A DNA stretch of 64,000 nt from CAJBLF01 sp964430205 (GCA_964430205.1 CAYSER010000003.1:1-64000); one strand, 5' to 3'; shown: positions 52,910 through 63,803, counted from the stretch's first letter. Notes: generated by a model not told the origin, from the letters alone. Translations and numbers: made by a program.

Positions 52910-55888
52910 ATGGAACTCAAAGACATCGCACAGAAACGACAGAAAAAACGGAAGGAAACCGACCTCTATAAGGTCAAGGAAAATGTTTCCAAACAAAAAT
53001 TCTATATCCTGGACATGTTCCCGTATCCTTCTGGCGCATGATTGCATGTGGGGCATCCGAAGGGCTATATCGCAACCGATACGTTGGCGAGGAAGAAGAT
53101 GCTCCAAGGATACAACGTCCTGCATCCGATGGGATTCGATACGTTCGGATTGGGAACGGAGAATTATGCGATCGAACACAAGATGAAACCGCAGGATGTC
53201 GCGAAGCAGAATATCGAGACCTATATCAAGCAGCTTGAGATGTTCGGCACCACCTATGATCGGAGCAGAGCCGTCAATACCGCCGATCCGAAATATTTCA
53301 AACGGACACAGCGAATTTTTTTGCAGATGTACAACCACTACTATGATGAGAAGCTGAAGAAGGCGATGCCGGTCACGGATCCGACTACACAACAAAGATT
53401 AGCATATGTAGATTACAAGCCGATCAATCGATGTCCAAAATGCATGACGGGGTTGGCGAACGAAGACCTGGATGACGGGAAATGCGAAAGATGCGGAAGC
53501 ATCGTGGAACAGAAACCGATGAAGCAATGGGTATTGAGGATTACGAAATACGCTGAGAGATTGCTCGAAGGTCTTGATACATTGAAACGGGAAGAATCCA
53601 TGAAAGAGCTCGAAAGGAATCGGATAGGGAAAAGCGAAGGGACGCAATTCACGATGAAGATTGCAGGAAACCGGGACCAGGAACCAGGGACATCCTATAG
53701 TTTCGATGTCTATACCACAAGAATCGATACGGTCTTTGGCATGTCATTCGTCGCTATCGCGCCGGAACATCCTCTTCTGAAAGAAATTGAAAATTGAACA
53801 TTGAACATTGAAAATTGGAACGAGATTCATGACTATCAAGAACAAGCTAAGCATAAAACACAGCTGGAGAGAACAGAGCTGCAAAAAGAAAAAACAGGAG
53901 TTAGAATCGAGTGACTATATGCAATCAATCCGTTTAACGGACAGAAAGTCCCCGTCTTCGTAGCAGATTATGTCTTAGCGAATTATTGAACTTGAGTAGT
54001 TATGGCAGTACCAGCGCATGACGAAAGAGATTTTGAATTCGCCAGGAAATACAATCTACCTATCACCCAGAGCATCATGCCAGATAGCGTCGACCCGAAG
54101 AATCCTCCAAGGGAAGGCAAGGAAAACACACTAAGAGATACCGTTCATGTCATCTTACGTAACACCAAAGACAAGACCGTTCTTGTGCATTTCCTGAAAT
54201 GAGATCATCGGGAAGGGCTTACCCCAAAGAACTTCATCATCGGAGGAATAGAAGAAGGAGAGACTCCACTTGAGGCCGCCATCAGAGAGATTAAAGAAGA
54301 GACAGGATATACGAACATCACCTTCATTGAACAGATCCCGTTAGAAATCCAGGCGAATTTCTTTGCAGCACACAAGGGTGTGAATAGGAAGATCCATGTA
54401 AATACATTGGTTTTTGACCTTGCCTGAGATGAACGTGTCGAAATAACCGAAGACGAATTCTTCACCAAAGACTCTCATGAGGTGCATCGGATCCCTTATG
54501 ATAAGGTAGCTGATACCGTGAATATCGTCGATGATGAAATGTCGTGGAAATATTTCTATGGAGGAGGCTTTGCATATACAGAAAAAGGCATTCTCGTGAA
54601 TTCATGAGATTTCAACGGACTTGCTTCCGATGAAGCAATCAAGAAGATGCAAGCACGATTGACGGAGAAATGAATCGGCGGCGTCAAAGTGAATTATAAG
54701 ATGCAGGATCGGGTATTCAGCAGACAGAGATACCGGTGAGAACCGTTCCCAATTCTTCGAGATGATGACTGAAATATCGTCGCCCTCGATGAGAAAGATC
54801 TGCCATTGACCCTTCCTGATGTAGAGAACTACGCACCTACAGGGACCGAAGAGGGACCGCTTGCAGCGATCATCGATCGGGTGAACGTCACCAAAGACGG
54901 AAAACAATACAAACGCGAAACCAATACGATGCCAGGTCGGGCAGGAAGTTCACGATACTGGCTCAGATATATGGATGTCGATAATGATCACGCATTGGTC
55001 GGGAAAGAGAAAGAGAAGTATCGAGGCAATGTCGACATCTATGTCGGCGGAGCTGAACATGTAACCAGACATATGATCTATGCAAGATTCCGACAGAAGT
55101 TCCTGTATGATATCGGCGTGGTGACGAAACAGGAACCGTTCGAAGAGTATCATTATGTGGGGCTCATCATGGGAGAAGACGGCAGGAAGATGTCCAAGAG
55201 ACGAGGCAATGTCGTCAATCCGGATGACATCATCAATGAATACGGGACCGATGCGCTTAGGGCATACGAGATGTTCATGGGCCCCTTCGATCAGCCGATA
55301 GCACGAAGCACGAACGGCATAAAGGGCGTGAAGAAGTTCCTTGAAAAAATCGTAGCACTCAAAGACAAGGTCAGGGACCAGGAACCAGGGACCAGAGAAC
55401 AGGAACCAGGGAACGGGGAACAGGGAACAGGGACACTGACTTTGTTGCATCAGACGATCAAGAAAGTAGGTGAAGATATCGACGGATTCAGATTCAATAC
55501 TGCGATCTCCCAACTCATGATCCTAGTCAACCATCTGATGGACTGCACCACTATCACGAAAAAAACATTTGAAGATCTAGTGATCCTGGTCTCTCCGTTT
55601 GCACCGCATCTCGCAGAAGAATTACGGGAGCAGATGGGCAATGCGTATTCAATCTTCACGAAAGCGACCTGGCCCGAATATGAAGAGAACTATCTGGTAG
55701 CCGACACCATCACCATCGCCGTACAGATCAACGGCAAGGTCAGAGGAACGATATCCCTCACCCAAGAATCAAGCCAGGATGACGCATTCAAGCTCGCAAA
55801 GGCCGATGAAAAGATCACTGCATGGATCACCGGAGAACCCAAAAAAGTGATTTATGTGAAAGGGAAGATTTTAAACATTGTCGTGTAA
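52910..55888 (+). CDS. leuS: leucyl-tRNA synthetase with an inserted Nudix domain
   Basis: 992 residues. LeuRS signatures: FPYPSGAGLHVGHPKGY, zinc-like CPKC...CERC, editing domain GTGVVMAVPAHDERDFEFA, KMSKRRGNVVNP and the C-terminal INGKVRG. Between the editing motif and YTEKGILVNSGDFNG lies a ~130-residue Nudix hydrolase domain (about 405-540) with a complete Nudix box (GGIEEGETPLEAAIREI and KEETGY, positions 54235-54303). Two DQEPGT-type low-complexity inserts (53670-53690; 55376-55435) and an IENGTLNIENW insert (53785-53820) are made of intergenic repeat words. Charges tRNA-Leu; Nudix role unknown. TAA is 1 bp before the SDR ATG. Confidence 0.93.
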
Positions 55889-55889
55889 C

Positions 55890-56657
55890 ATGCATAAGAA
55901 AGGGAAATGAACGGTGATCATCACCTGATGATCGAGCGGGATAGGAGCAGGATTCGCCAGGGAATTCGCTGAACAATGATATGATCTATTGCTTGTAGCC
56001 AAAGACAAGAACCAGATGGCTACCTTCGTCAAATATCTCAAAGTGCTCTATCCGGTGAACATCTCCACTATGCTCTTGGACCTGTCCGATAAGGCACAGC
56101 TTAGACAACTCGAAGCCGAAGTCAGGAAGACCCATGACCTGGAGGTTCTCGTGAATTGCGCAGGCTACGGCATCCATAGCGACTTCCTCGCAGAGGACAT
56201 CCAAAAACGGGAAGATATGCTAACCGTCCATGATGTCGCAGCGATGAGGCTCTCCTATGAAGCGCTCAATATCATGAAAAAAAGGAGGCATGGAAGCATC
56301 ATCCATGTTTCCTCGTTAGCATCGCTGTTGGCAGTAGGGAACAATCCTGTCTACGCTGCCAGCAAGATTTTCCTCAATAGCTTCTCGCAGAATCTTTATC
56401 GGATCTATAAGAAATTCGATGTATATGTGCAATCCTTATGCCCAGGATTCACTGCGACCAACTTCGCCAAGACTTCATGATATACGCCCTGATCAAAGCC
56501 GATGAGCGTCGATGCGGTCATTAGAGCGAGCATGCGATGTATGAGGCACAAGAGACTCATCTGCATACCTTGACGGAAAAACAAGCTGACCCTGATGCTC
56601 TATCACCTATTGCCGAGACCATGGTCGCACAAAATATTCAGTCACTTGAACCATTAA
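55890..56657 (+). CDS. short-chain dehydrogenase/reductase (SDR)
   Basis: 255 residues. NAD(P)-binding TGGSSGIGAGF (the first two glycines are TGA), NCAGYGIHSDF, catalytic serine in HVSSLASL, and YAASK (Tyr-Lys pair). C-terminal tail is basic. Substrate unknown; resembles COG0300-type SDRs. Starts one base after the leuS stop, so the two are co-transcribed. Confidence 0.9.
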
Positions 56658-56698
56658 GAATCTACAAAGACATTGATAAACAGAGAAATTTAGCTAAA

Positions 56699-56724
56699 AG
56701 CGTGACCGCGAGATAGCGTCACGC
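56699..56724. other. short hairpin before the tRNA
   Basis: GCGTGAC (56699-56705) pairs with GTCACGC (56718-56724). May be a processing or termination signal between the SDR gene and the tRNA. Confidence 0.4.
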
Positions 56725-56728
56725 ACGT

Positions 56729-56813
56729 GGAAAGCTGGCAGAGCGGTCGATCGCGCACCCTTGGAAAGGGTGTGTACTGCAAGGTACCGGGGGTTCGAAT
56801 CCCCCGCTTTCCG
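56729..56813 (+). tRNA. tRNA-Ser(GGA)
   Basis: Class II tRNA: acceptor GGAAAGC/GCTTTCC plus discriminator G, D-arm with GGTCGATC, anticodon arm CACCC-TTGGAAA-GGGTG (anticodon GGA, reads UCC/UCU), long variable arm TGTACTGCAAGGTACC, and T-arm CGGGGGTTCGAATCCCCCG. CCA is not encoded. Confidence 0.96.
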
Positions 56814-56868
56814 AGGTAAAGGAATTCGTCTTCTCGAATCGTCAAATAACAGCATAAAACTCAGGAAG

Positions 56869-56896
56869 ATTAGGTGTTGTAATACCTAATTTTTTA
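56869..56896 (+). terminator. terminator after tRNA-Ser
   Basis: ATTAGGT-GTTGTAAT-ACCTAAT followed by T5-6. Confidence 0.75.
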
Positions 56897-57067
56897 TTAT
56901 AAAATTTTTTACCACCCATTACAACACTAGCTATTAAGCGTCTTATCTTAATATCACCCTTCCACCAAAGACTATATGGATTTTCTAATATGGGTGCAGA
57001 TTTGACAAATAAATTTTTCTAATTATAGTTAACTTAGGTGGATTTTTTTTATTTACTGATTTTGATT

Positions 57068-59233
57068 ATGAAATCTATTAAGCATCATGTCAGAAATTTT
57101 TCCTCTCATATCACCAAACATCATAAAAAATATCTTCGAGGAATAAGTTGATGATTGATAGTGACAACCATCATTGGATTTACCTGAATGATCTCTTTTG
57201 TAAATCAAACATCTGCTAAATCATCTGAGGGAGTTAAGGCTTCTAACGATCGATATATAGCAGACATAAGTACTACTCTGATTGCAGATGCAAATGCAGG
57301 TGTGCTTATCAATGATAGTAACACAAGAGCAGGTACTCTACTCTCTGCAGCATTAGATTCATGACCATCGCATTGATCGGTAGTATTGAATACTGATTGA
57401 TCATTTGCATATTCTCCAGATACTGGTTACAACTGATCAGATTCATTTCTCTACCACGCAACAAATGGTGTTGATCCTATCTCTGTAGCAGAGGTAAATA
57501 TTCAAGTCGGTCCACCAGAAACACCACCAGTAGCATGAGATAATTGATACAGTCTTGATGAAAACTCTAGCCTCACCATAGATAGTGATAATGGAGTACT
57601 ACGTAATGCTTATGATAACGAATGAGATCCCATGACAGCAATACTAGATCGTAAACCATTTAATTGAGAAGTTACCTTAAATCCTGATTGAAGCTTTACC
57701 TATACACCAGATCAATATTTTGCTCGATCTGATTCTTTCACCTATTATCTCAGTGATGGAAAAACCACAGGAAATATAGCTACCGTGTGACTTTCTGTCA
57801 ATCCTATAGATGATACTTATGACATCAATACCGTCATTGTCCCTGAGACATCAAATGAAAGTGAAGTAGAGACAGAGTTTATTACCAAGGAATATAGTAC
57901 AGGAAATCTTGCACTCAAAGCGGTAACTGATCCCAATACACTCATAGGGAATAAAAGAATAAAACTTACTGCAAGCAATGGACAAATACATGTTCCTTTG
58001 GTGATGCAATCTGTATCACCAATTGACAGAGTTGAAGTTGTTATACCTGCTGGCACCGTAGCCAAAAATATGTGATTCGGCACAAACTTTACATGAACCC
58101 TTAATGCTCCATGCATGGAAAGACTCACCTTAGCGACAGAAAAATGATGACTACAAGATAACATTGTCTCTGTAGCAAGTTTTGGAAGCAATAATGGTGA
58201 GACATCTATTAACTTTCAAGACACAGAATCAAATGATGTAGATGTTCTTTTGAGAATACCCGCTCCATGATTGCAGCCAGGTAGTATAGCTAAAATATAT
58301 TATTCAAATGATGCTGGATACTCCTGGTATGAACACGACCAAAACAGATATGTTAATGTGATAGATATTGGATGAAATCCATATGTAGAAGTAAAGTCCA
58401 CACACTTTACGCTTTTTGCGATAGCAGGAGATACAGGAAGTTTCGTGATTAATAATGATGATCCATCTACCCTATCAGATACTGTTATGCTTTCTATCGA
58501 TCTCCCTGTCGCTGCTCAAATGAGATTCCAGAATGACAGCGATGTATGAACTCGATCGGATCGGGTAAATTATGACACAAGTCTGTCGTGGACCCTTTCG
58601 GCATGATATGGAACCAAGACTGTCTATGCACAATTCGATACTGATGGCGATGGAATCAGCGATATCGAGACTAGCGATAGCATCGTCTATCTGCAACCAT
58701 GAACCTGGACTTGTGCGTGATGATCTCAACTGATATGATGAGTAGCAACAGCTTGTCTTCATCTTGAAATACTTGGTTCTTCAGGTCACTGTACCTATGG
58801 CGATACCATCAATTTCGGTATAAAGAATTTTAATTACAATGCTCAGACCTATTCTACCTGATTCCTCACTACCTGATGAGACTCCGCTCGGTATTGCGAT
58901 GATACTGAAGGGAAGTCCTCTCGGAATATGACGATCCAATCCAATACCATAGAGAACGATTCCAATCCCGCTCGAAATATCCCTGCTTCCAGGGTCTTCA
59001 TCAAGAATCCTGCAGCCACTAAAATCAACGGTGTCTGTACGCCATACATCGGTGATTCTAATGATATCCGCCAGCCACTGAGCTGAGCCGTTACCATCCT
59101 CGGCAAGACATCAGATCTCGGAGAAATCTGTAAGATCCAGACCGACCGTGTCACTATGGAGATCGATGCGTTAGCTAACCAAGCTATCGGCACCTACTCA
59201 GGGACATTGACCCTCTCTGTTCCATTGCCATAA
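57068..59233 (+). CDS. large cell-surface protein with cadherin/Ig-like repeats
   Basis: 721 residues, with dense TGA glycines (over 25), so nothing long is open in the standard code. N-terminal membrane anchor/signal (GGLIVTTIIGFTGMISFV). Then two Big/cadherin-like repeats: VLINDSN...GSVVLNTDGSFAYSP...GSDSFLY and VLRNAYDNEGDPM...GEVTLNPDGSFTYTP...RSDSFTYYLSDG. A middle beta-rich region and a Cys-rich C-terminal half (SGHCTYGDTINFG, RYCDDTEGK, GVCTPYIGD) follow. Probably an adhesin or envelope protein. Lower GC in the first half. Confidence 0.82.
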
Positions 59234-59252
59234 GAATTTTTTCATGATTAAG

Positions 59253-59280
59253 AAAAAAGCTCCCGACGATGGAGCTTTTT
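59253..59280. terminator. terminator between surface protein and solute-binding lipoprotein genes
   Basis: AAAAAGCTCC-CGACGAT-GGAGCTTTTT; A and T runs on both sides allow use from both convergent genes. Confidence 0.85.
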
Positions 59281-59300
59281 CCGTTATGGCGATTGCACGC

Positions 59301-60053
59301 TTATTCGTTAGGTATCCTGCCTTCCTCTATCATCTTCTGCAACGCAGCGTTGATCAGTGGCATAAGCTTAGCGTATGGGGATTTCTTGGAGATACCGATA
59401 TAGCACGGCTGGCTGGAGACGGTCCTTGATTTCTCAAATCCAGATAATCATTCTTGGATAAGCACTCTACTGCCCGCATAGAGCGAATAGATGAAGTAGT
59501 CGGCCCTACCCTCCTTGACCAGAGCGAATGCCTCTTGTGGGGTACTGACTTTCAGCATATCAACCTTGGCGCTGATAATATACTCATCGATTCCCTGGCC
59601 GTGGCTCTCTCCCACGATAGATACTCACGTCTTACCGAGCAAACTCTCTTTGCCTGTATACGGGAATGCTTTCCCTGCGGAGAAAAAGAGAACCACCGGA
59701 TCATCGGTATAGGCAATGGAATAATCGAGATAGGTTTCACGTCCCTCGGTCTTGTATAATGCTACGATCGCATCGATCTGTCCATCCTTTGCCTTCTGCT
59801 GGACAACATCCCATGCTCATGCATAGACAGGAGAGATATCGACACCTGCCTGTTTGAACGCTTCTCTGGTTGCTTCAACACCGATACCGGCTAGAGCATC
59901 GCCGCTCCTATATGTGACCGGTTTCCGATCAGGATGACCAGAGACGATAGCTACTTGTTTGGGGTTTTCGTTTTGTTTCGGTCCGATGATCGCACATCCG
60001 GCGATCATACCACATATCATCACTATCCCTATGCCTACAAATGATTTTTTCAT
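59301..60053 (-). CDS. amino-acid-type ABC transporter substrate-binding lipoprotein (SBP_bac_3)
   Basis: 250 residues. Lipobox MIAGC at residues ~15-20 after a short signal peptide. Typical SBP family 3 features: VEATREAFKQAG, QIDAIVALYKTEGRETYLDYSIAYTDDPVVLF, and a C-terminal KKSPYAKLMPLINAAL. Binds a polar amino acid or similar solute outside the membrane; no permease or ATPase gene is adjacent. Upstream TTTTATCTTCTTATCTT lies just before the start. TGA gives the Gly after SPVYA. Confidence 0.86.
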
Positions 60054-60161
60054 GCATAAGATAAGAAGATAAAAGACGTCACTTTACTGAGTATATACAT
60101 CACAGATACGAATGGAATACTTATCTATAGAGATAATAGTACCCATCAAAAACATATGAAG

Positions 60162-60205
60162 AAAGCTGATCCAGAATTCCCAGGTCAGCTTTTCGTCTTT
60201 TTTTT
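60162..60205 (+). terminator. isolated terminator-like hairpin
   Basis: AAAGCTGA / TCAGCTTT with a 15-base loop, followed by TCGTCTTTTTTTT. There is no recognised plus-strand gene just upstream. Confidence 0.65.
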
Positions 60206-60257
60206 GTTTGTATTTTTGTTGTGCCTATTTCCCATGTTAGCATATCCCTTTGGGGAA

Positions 60258-61160
60258 AGGGTAATTTACAATCCAATACCGTTGCGAGCCCAAGACCCAT
60301 ATCCCATCGTGTGAGCGTGATTGATACCGAAGTATCAAACGCACGATAGTCTTTGTCGATGGATCCTATGATAGCCATGAACGTATCAGCACGCCGTTTG
60401 TAGCATGCCGGTCGGCTATCATTGCGCATCATCCTTTTCCTTACCCAGAGGATGTGATCGGTGGTGAACCATGCTATTGGTCCATCAGGTCCCATATCTT
60501 TTGATAAGATTGCTCGAAATCCTAGATGGGTGCAGACCATCTATGAACACCTTCTCGGGGCTTGCGCCCTGAGACCGGACAGAGGCGACTGGCGGTTATC
60601 CCAATCTACCCATGTCAGAACTATGCTCAACATAAAGCATTTCTACGCTATGCAGATCTTTACGCTGACATCATATAAGAAGTATTTCTCTTCCTACAGA
60701 GGAAGCCAGTAGGATTGCTTAGTCTGATGCAAGAGCCATAAGCTTTGCAGATCAAGTCTTAGCTCCGCCAATGGAGAGCCAGAATACGGCAACCGTACAT
60801 ACACTCGCACACACAAGTCATCCCGAAGAATCGGCATGCACCCATATGCGGAAGGAGGATCTTAACTCCAGGAAGGATACGATAGCAAGCCTCATATCAT
60901 TCCATGTATATATACCTGGTGGGTGCCAGGGAAAGCAAAGAAGACAAACCATACTGTCTCTCTGCGCAGTTGCAATATGCATGCCGCAGGGCAGAGGCGA
61001 AAAGCTTTTGGGATTCCGCGTACCATGATGTTCGGCACGTCATCCTCATCACTCTCGAGGAGCAGATGAGTCAAACCAAGTCTTGACGATCTGCCTTGGA
61101 AAGATCAGGCAGGTCATCCGACACACAAGTCGTTAACGACATTGGACTGTAAATTACCCT
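60258..61160. ncRNA. candidate large structured RNA (or inverted-repeat-bounded element)
   Basis: Ends are complementary over 20 bases with one mismatch (60258-60277 with 61141-61160). Inside: a long stem-loop at 60306-60347 (TTGATAC-CGAA-GTATCAA extended by GCGT/ACGC and ATCGTG/CACGAT), a long-range stem ATGATAGCC (60368-60376)/GGCTATCAT (60414-60422), CTGCC/GGCAG (61091-61112) and a perfect palindrome GTCGTTAACGAC (61129-61140). Not recognised as RNase P, tmRNA, SRP or rRNA. Strand unknown. Confidence 0.4.
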
Positions 61161-61512
61161 CTTCGTAGGACACCTGGTTTTTTTCCTTTCTCAGGTGTAC
61201 GTCGATAATTTTATACCATTCCCCTGGAGAACAAAACTGAATAATTCCAGAAGTGGCTCTTCAATAAAACGGAATAGTAGGTATGGACTTATGATTTTAT
61301 CGATTTTCCTTATTGTGTTTTTCTCTTACCTCTCCGTCAAAAAGAGGGAATTTGCCACAAATATGATGATATGTCAGTCGGTATGCCATTTCTCGATATT
61401 TCATGAAAGGTTATTTACGACGTCTCAGGGGTCAGAAAAAATATCTTTTGCTTTTCTTTTGGTAATCAGTACCTCTATTCCTGTCGATTTCTTTTTACTC
61501 TCATCACGAGCG

Positions 61513-61983
61513 ATGAACATCCTCTATATCTGCACCGGAAATGTATTCCGCAGCATGTCAGCAGAATATCTCACCAAAAAATATATCATGGATAACCATC
61601 TCAGCCATCTTATCGTAAGTTCAGCATGAACTGTAGCAAATCCGGAAGTTCCCTTCTCCGAGACGATAGAAAGACTCGTCTTCTATGGTTGCGACGCTTC
61701 TCATCATCTGCAAAGGAGAATCTCTCCTGAAATCCTATGAGCACAAGACCTCATCATCTGCATGGCCGAACATCATAGACAAAGCATCAGATCGTTGTGA
61801 TATGACGCCGTATTATTCAACGAGATCGCGTATGGCATAAGCAAAGACGTCTTGGATGATACGGAATATATGCAACAGTATTGATCGGAAACATTCGATA
61901 TCTCTTCCTATGTGCCGATCATCGTCGATTATCTCCACAACGCCATACCTATCATCGTCAGAAAACTATCCACGAGAGGATAA
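61513..61983 (+). CDS. low-molecular-weight protein-tyrosine phosphatase family protein
   Basis: 156 residues. The start MNILYICTGNVFRSMSAEYL holds the CX5R phosphate loop CTGNVFR followed by S, as in LMW-PTP and arsenate reductases. DLIICMAEHHR and DDTEYM are also family-like. The frame extends upstream to 61195 but that part has no homology and includes AT-rich promoter-like sequence, so 61513 is chosen. TGA glycines: SSAGTVANPE, LGYDAVLF, QYGSETF. Confidence 0.87.
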
Positions 61984-62021
61984 CCGCGCCGACCTCTGAT
62001 CGTTCCGGAAAGCGGCCCGGA

Positions 62022-62258
62022 TTACTCATATGCTTTATCACCCTCCGGGTTGATCATGCTCTCAATAGTCGATTCATTCTTATCCTCGATCGTCTCGTCC
62101 TTTCCTTCCTCAATCGTCGACACCTGCTCTATCGGCGATACCGGTGGCTGGCTAGGTAAAGCATGATTATGATGCAGAGGAGAGATATTGGACACAAGTA
62201 TCACTGATGATAGCATACTGACGCTCAAGTTTCCTAGCGCATAAAAAAATTTCCTCAT
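62022..62258 (-). CDS. small exported acidic protein (hypothetical)
   Basis: 78 residues from ATG 62258 (an in-frame ATG at 62288 also exists). N-terminal signal-like hydrophobic stretch (FFYALGNLSVSMLSSVILV) then an acidic Glu/Thr-rich tail (EEGKDETIEDKNES). Ends TAA. No TGA codon. Convergent with the phosphatase gene, separated by 38 bp. Confidence 0.5.
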   Translation of the reverse strand: MRKFFYALGNLSVSMLSSVILVSNISPLHHNHALPSQPPVSPIEQVSTIEEGKDETIEDKNESTIESMINPEGDKAYE

Positions 62259-62345
62259 ATCGGTACGGTTCTGTAAGATAAATATCATTTGTCGAGCATC
62301 AGGATAATCAAGAACATTAAGCTAAGCTTAAATCCATCACCATAA

Positions 62346-62377
62346 GAAAAAACGCAGCGGAAGAGCTACGTTTTTTT
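62346..62377 (+). terminator. terminator-like hairpin
   Basis: AAAACG(C)AGC-GGAAGA-GCT(A)CGTTTT followed by T run; sits between the start of the small exported-protein gene and the stop of the TspO-like gene, so orientation of use is unclear. Confidence 0.6.
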
Positions 62378-62399
62378 GTGGTTTATAATAAATTTTTTC

Positions 62400-63278
62400 C
62401 TAATTTTTTAGCCGCTTCTCCCATCTTCATCCGATGACTGCGGCGATTGCCATGATACAGAGCCATGCAGTCCAGATGATGCTTGGATAAATAGGGAACT
62501 CCGTCACTCATGATCTCTTGATGATGATGCCGATCAACGCCCGAATCACGACGAGTCCCAATGGGACATTATTTCTCTTGAAGAGGATAAATACTGCTAG
62601 GAATGAAGCTATGATGATTTTGATCATCGTCCATCCTTGCCCAGAGATTCATCGGAGGTCTTGCGGTACGCCCATGTTGACCATCCATGCCGTGATATTG
62701 GCTATGACCGCTACGAGCAATCGTCCAAGATAGATACTGAATGGAACCTGTACAAGCCGTTTATCCCGTACTGTGCCTATCCTCTGTCCGACTTTTGCTC
62801 TGCGTACTAGCATAATCACAGTGATCAGGAACGCTATGATGATGATCACGGAAAGAAGCACCTGCTGATGATGCCGGGCGAAGATCCGGCCGATATTCGC
62901 TGCGCAGGACAGCAGAAACCGGATACCTATGTGCTCGGTTATTCACGTCGATCTCTTCTTGAACGCATCCATCGCCTGTCGGATGATGAACCCTAGCAAG
63001 CCTAGGTAGATAACACCCCGGATCGAAAATGTGATCGCTGCCGGTGTGAAGAGATTGGGATACAGGTCTGATAATTGTCCTGTATTTATGCCTCAGATCG
63101 GAAGGCTATTAGCAAGATAATTCACCACTAGCGTAGCGATAAATCCGATGATATTGGCTATCGCTAGCGTCTTTGTCCATGACCATCGACCCCTAGCCTT
63201 AGCCTCCTTCTGCCTCATAGGCTTAGCTGCAAGAGATTTCCTCGTCACAGCGGTTTTTTTCTTTATGGGTTTATTCAT
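62400..63278 (-). CDS. TspO/MBR-like (tryptophan-rich sensory) membrane protein
   Basis: 292 residues, about seven hydrophobic helices after a basic N-terminal tail (KKKTAVTRK). The segment VVNYLANSLPIGGINTGQLSDLYPNLFTPAAITFSI matches the first part of the tryptophan-rich sensory protein family; the usual SIWG is SIRG here. Function in CPR unknown (tetrapyrrole or signalling roles in other groups). TGA glycines: LPIGGIN, STGITEH, LRGISGQ, RSGVTEF, IGGRWE. Stop TAG. Confidence 0.75.
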
Positions 63279-63493
63279 CAGAAAGTGAAAAGATATAAAA
63301 ACTCCTTCATAAATACTCAAATATCTCCTCACTTTCAACATAAACTCTACCATTGCAATGAACACATGATTCTTTATATTCGCAGCATGATGAGATGATG
63401 AGATGATGAGCTGTTGAAGTGTTGAAATATTGGATTCTTAATTCGTATTCTGCAGTTTAGATAGCAGTCTTTTATCCTCTTCCCCTTTCTCTC

Positions 63494-63757
63494 ATGAAAT
63501 CCAGACTCAAGAATCCTGTCGCCATCGGATTGGCACTCGGTATCTACTTCGGTTTAGGGCTCTTTATCTGTGCGATAACCGCTCGGCAGTTCGGATACTG
63601 CAAGATTTTCGTCAGCTTCATGAAGACATTCTACATCTGATACGATGCGAGCCTCGGTGGAGCATTCTTGGGACTTCTCCGATGATTCGTGGATGCGTTC
63701 ATTGGCGGATTTATCGTCACCCGATTGGCTGAGACCTTCCATAAAAGGATGAAATAG
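63494..63757 (+). CDS. small two- or three-helix membrane protein, bacteriophage-holin-like family
   Basis: 87 residues with TM segments at about 8-27, 40-58 and 60-80. The pattern GYDASLGGAFLGLLRGFVDAFIGGFI is that of the small membrane proteins annotated as bacteriophage holin in many bacteria; function outside phage is not established. TGA encodes the Gly of YIGYDAS and LRGFVD. Stop TAG, followed by a terminator. Confidence 0.78.
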
Positions 63758-63803
63758 CATCGCCAATCTTTCCACCATCCGATACCATTATTTTTCGAGA
63801 ACA

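Larger units (their letters stand above)
60054..61512. other. 1.46-kb region without a convincing gene; candidate structured RNA or small element
   Basis: Three layers are seen: a + strand terminator-like hairpin with T8 (60162-60205); a ~0.9 kb segment bounded by a 20-bp inverted repeat (60258-60277 and 61141-61160, 19/20 complementary) with many internal hairpins; and a trailing AT-rich part up to the phosphatase start. The only longer frames (minus 60121-60540; plus 60461-60712; plus 61195-61512) use no TGA glycine, match nothing I know, and overlap the stems. No transposase. Confidence 0.6.

Noticed and set aside
52846..53395. 167-residue minus ORF at 52892-53395
   Set aside because: Antisense to the start of leuS, which has unmistakable HIGH and zinc motifs.
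60121..60540. 139-residue minus ORF as a gene
   Set aside because: No TGA-Gly, no recognisable motif, overlaps strong hairpins and the inverted-repeat end; an in-frame TAG lies close upstream.
60258..61160. RNase P RNA, tmRNA or group I intron
   Set aside because: Could not find the RNase P P4 consensus, a tmRNA TUC arm/tag frame, or a complete group I core on either strand.
61195..61512. 106-residue N-terminal extension of the phosphatase
   Set aside because: In frame but without homology; the phosphatase family starts at the MNILYICTGN methionine and the extension is AT-rich intergenic-like sequence.
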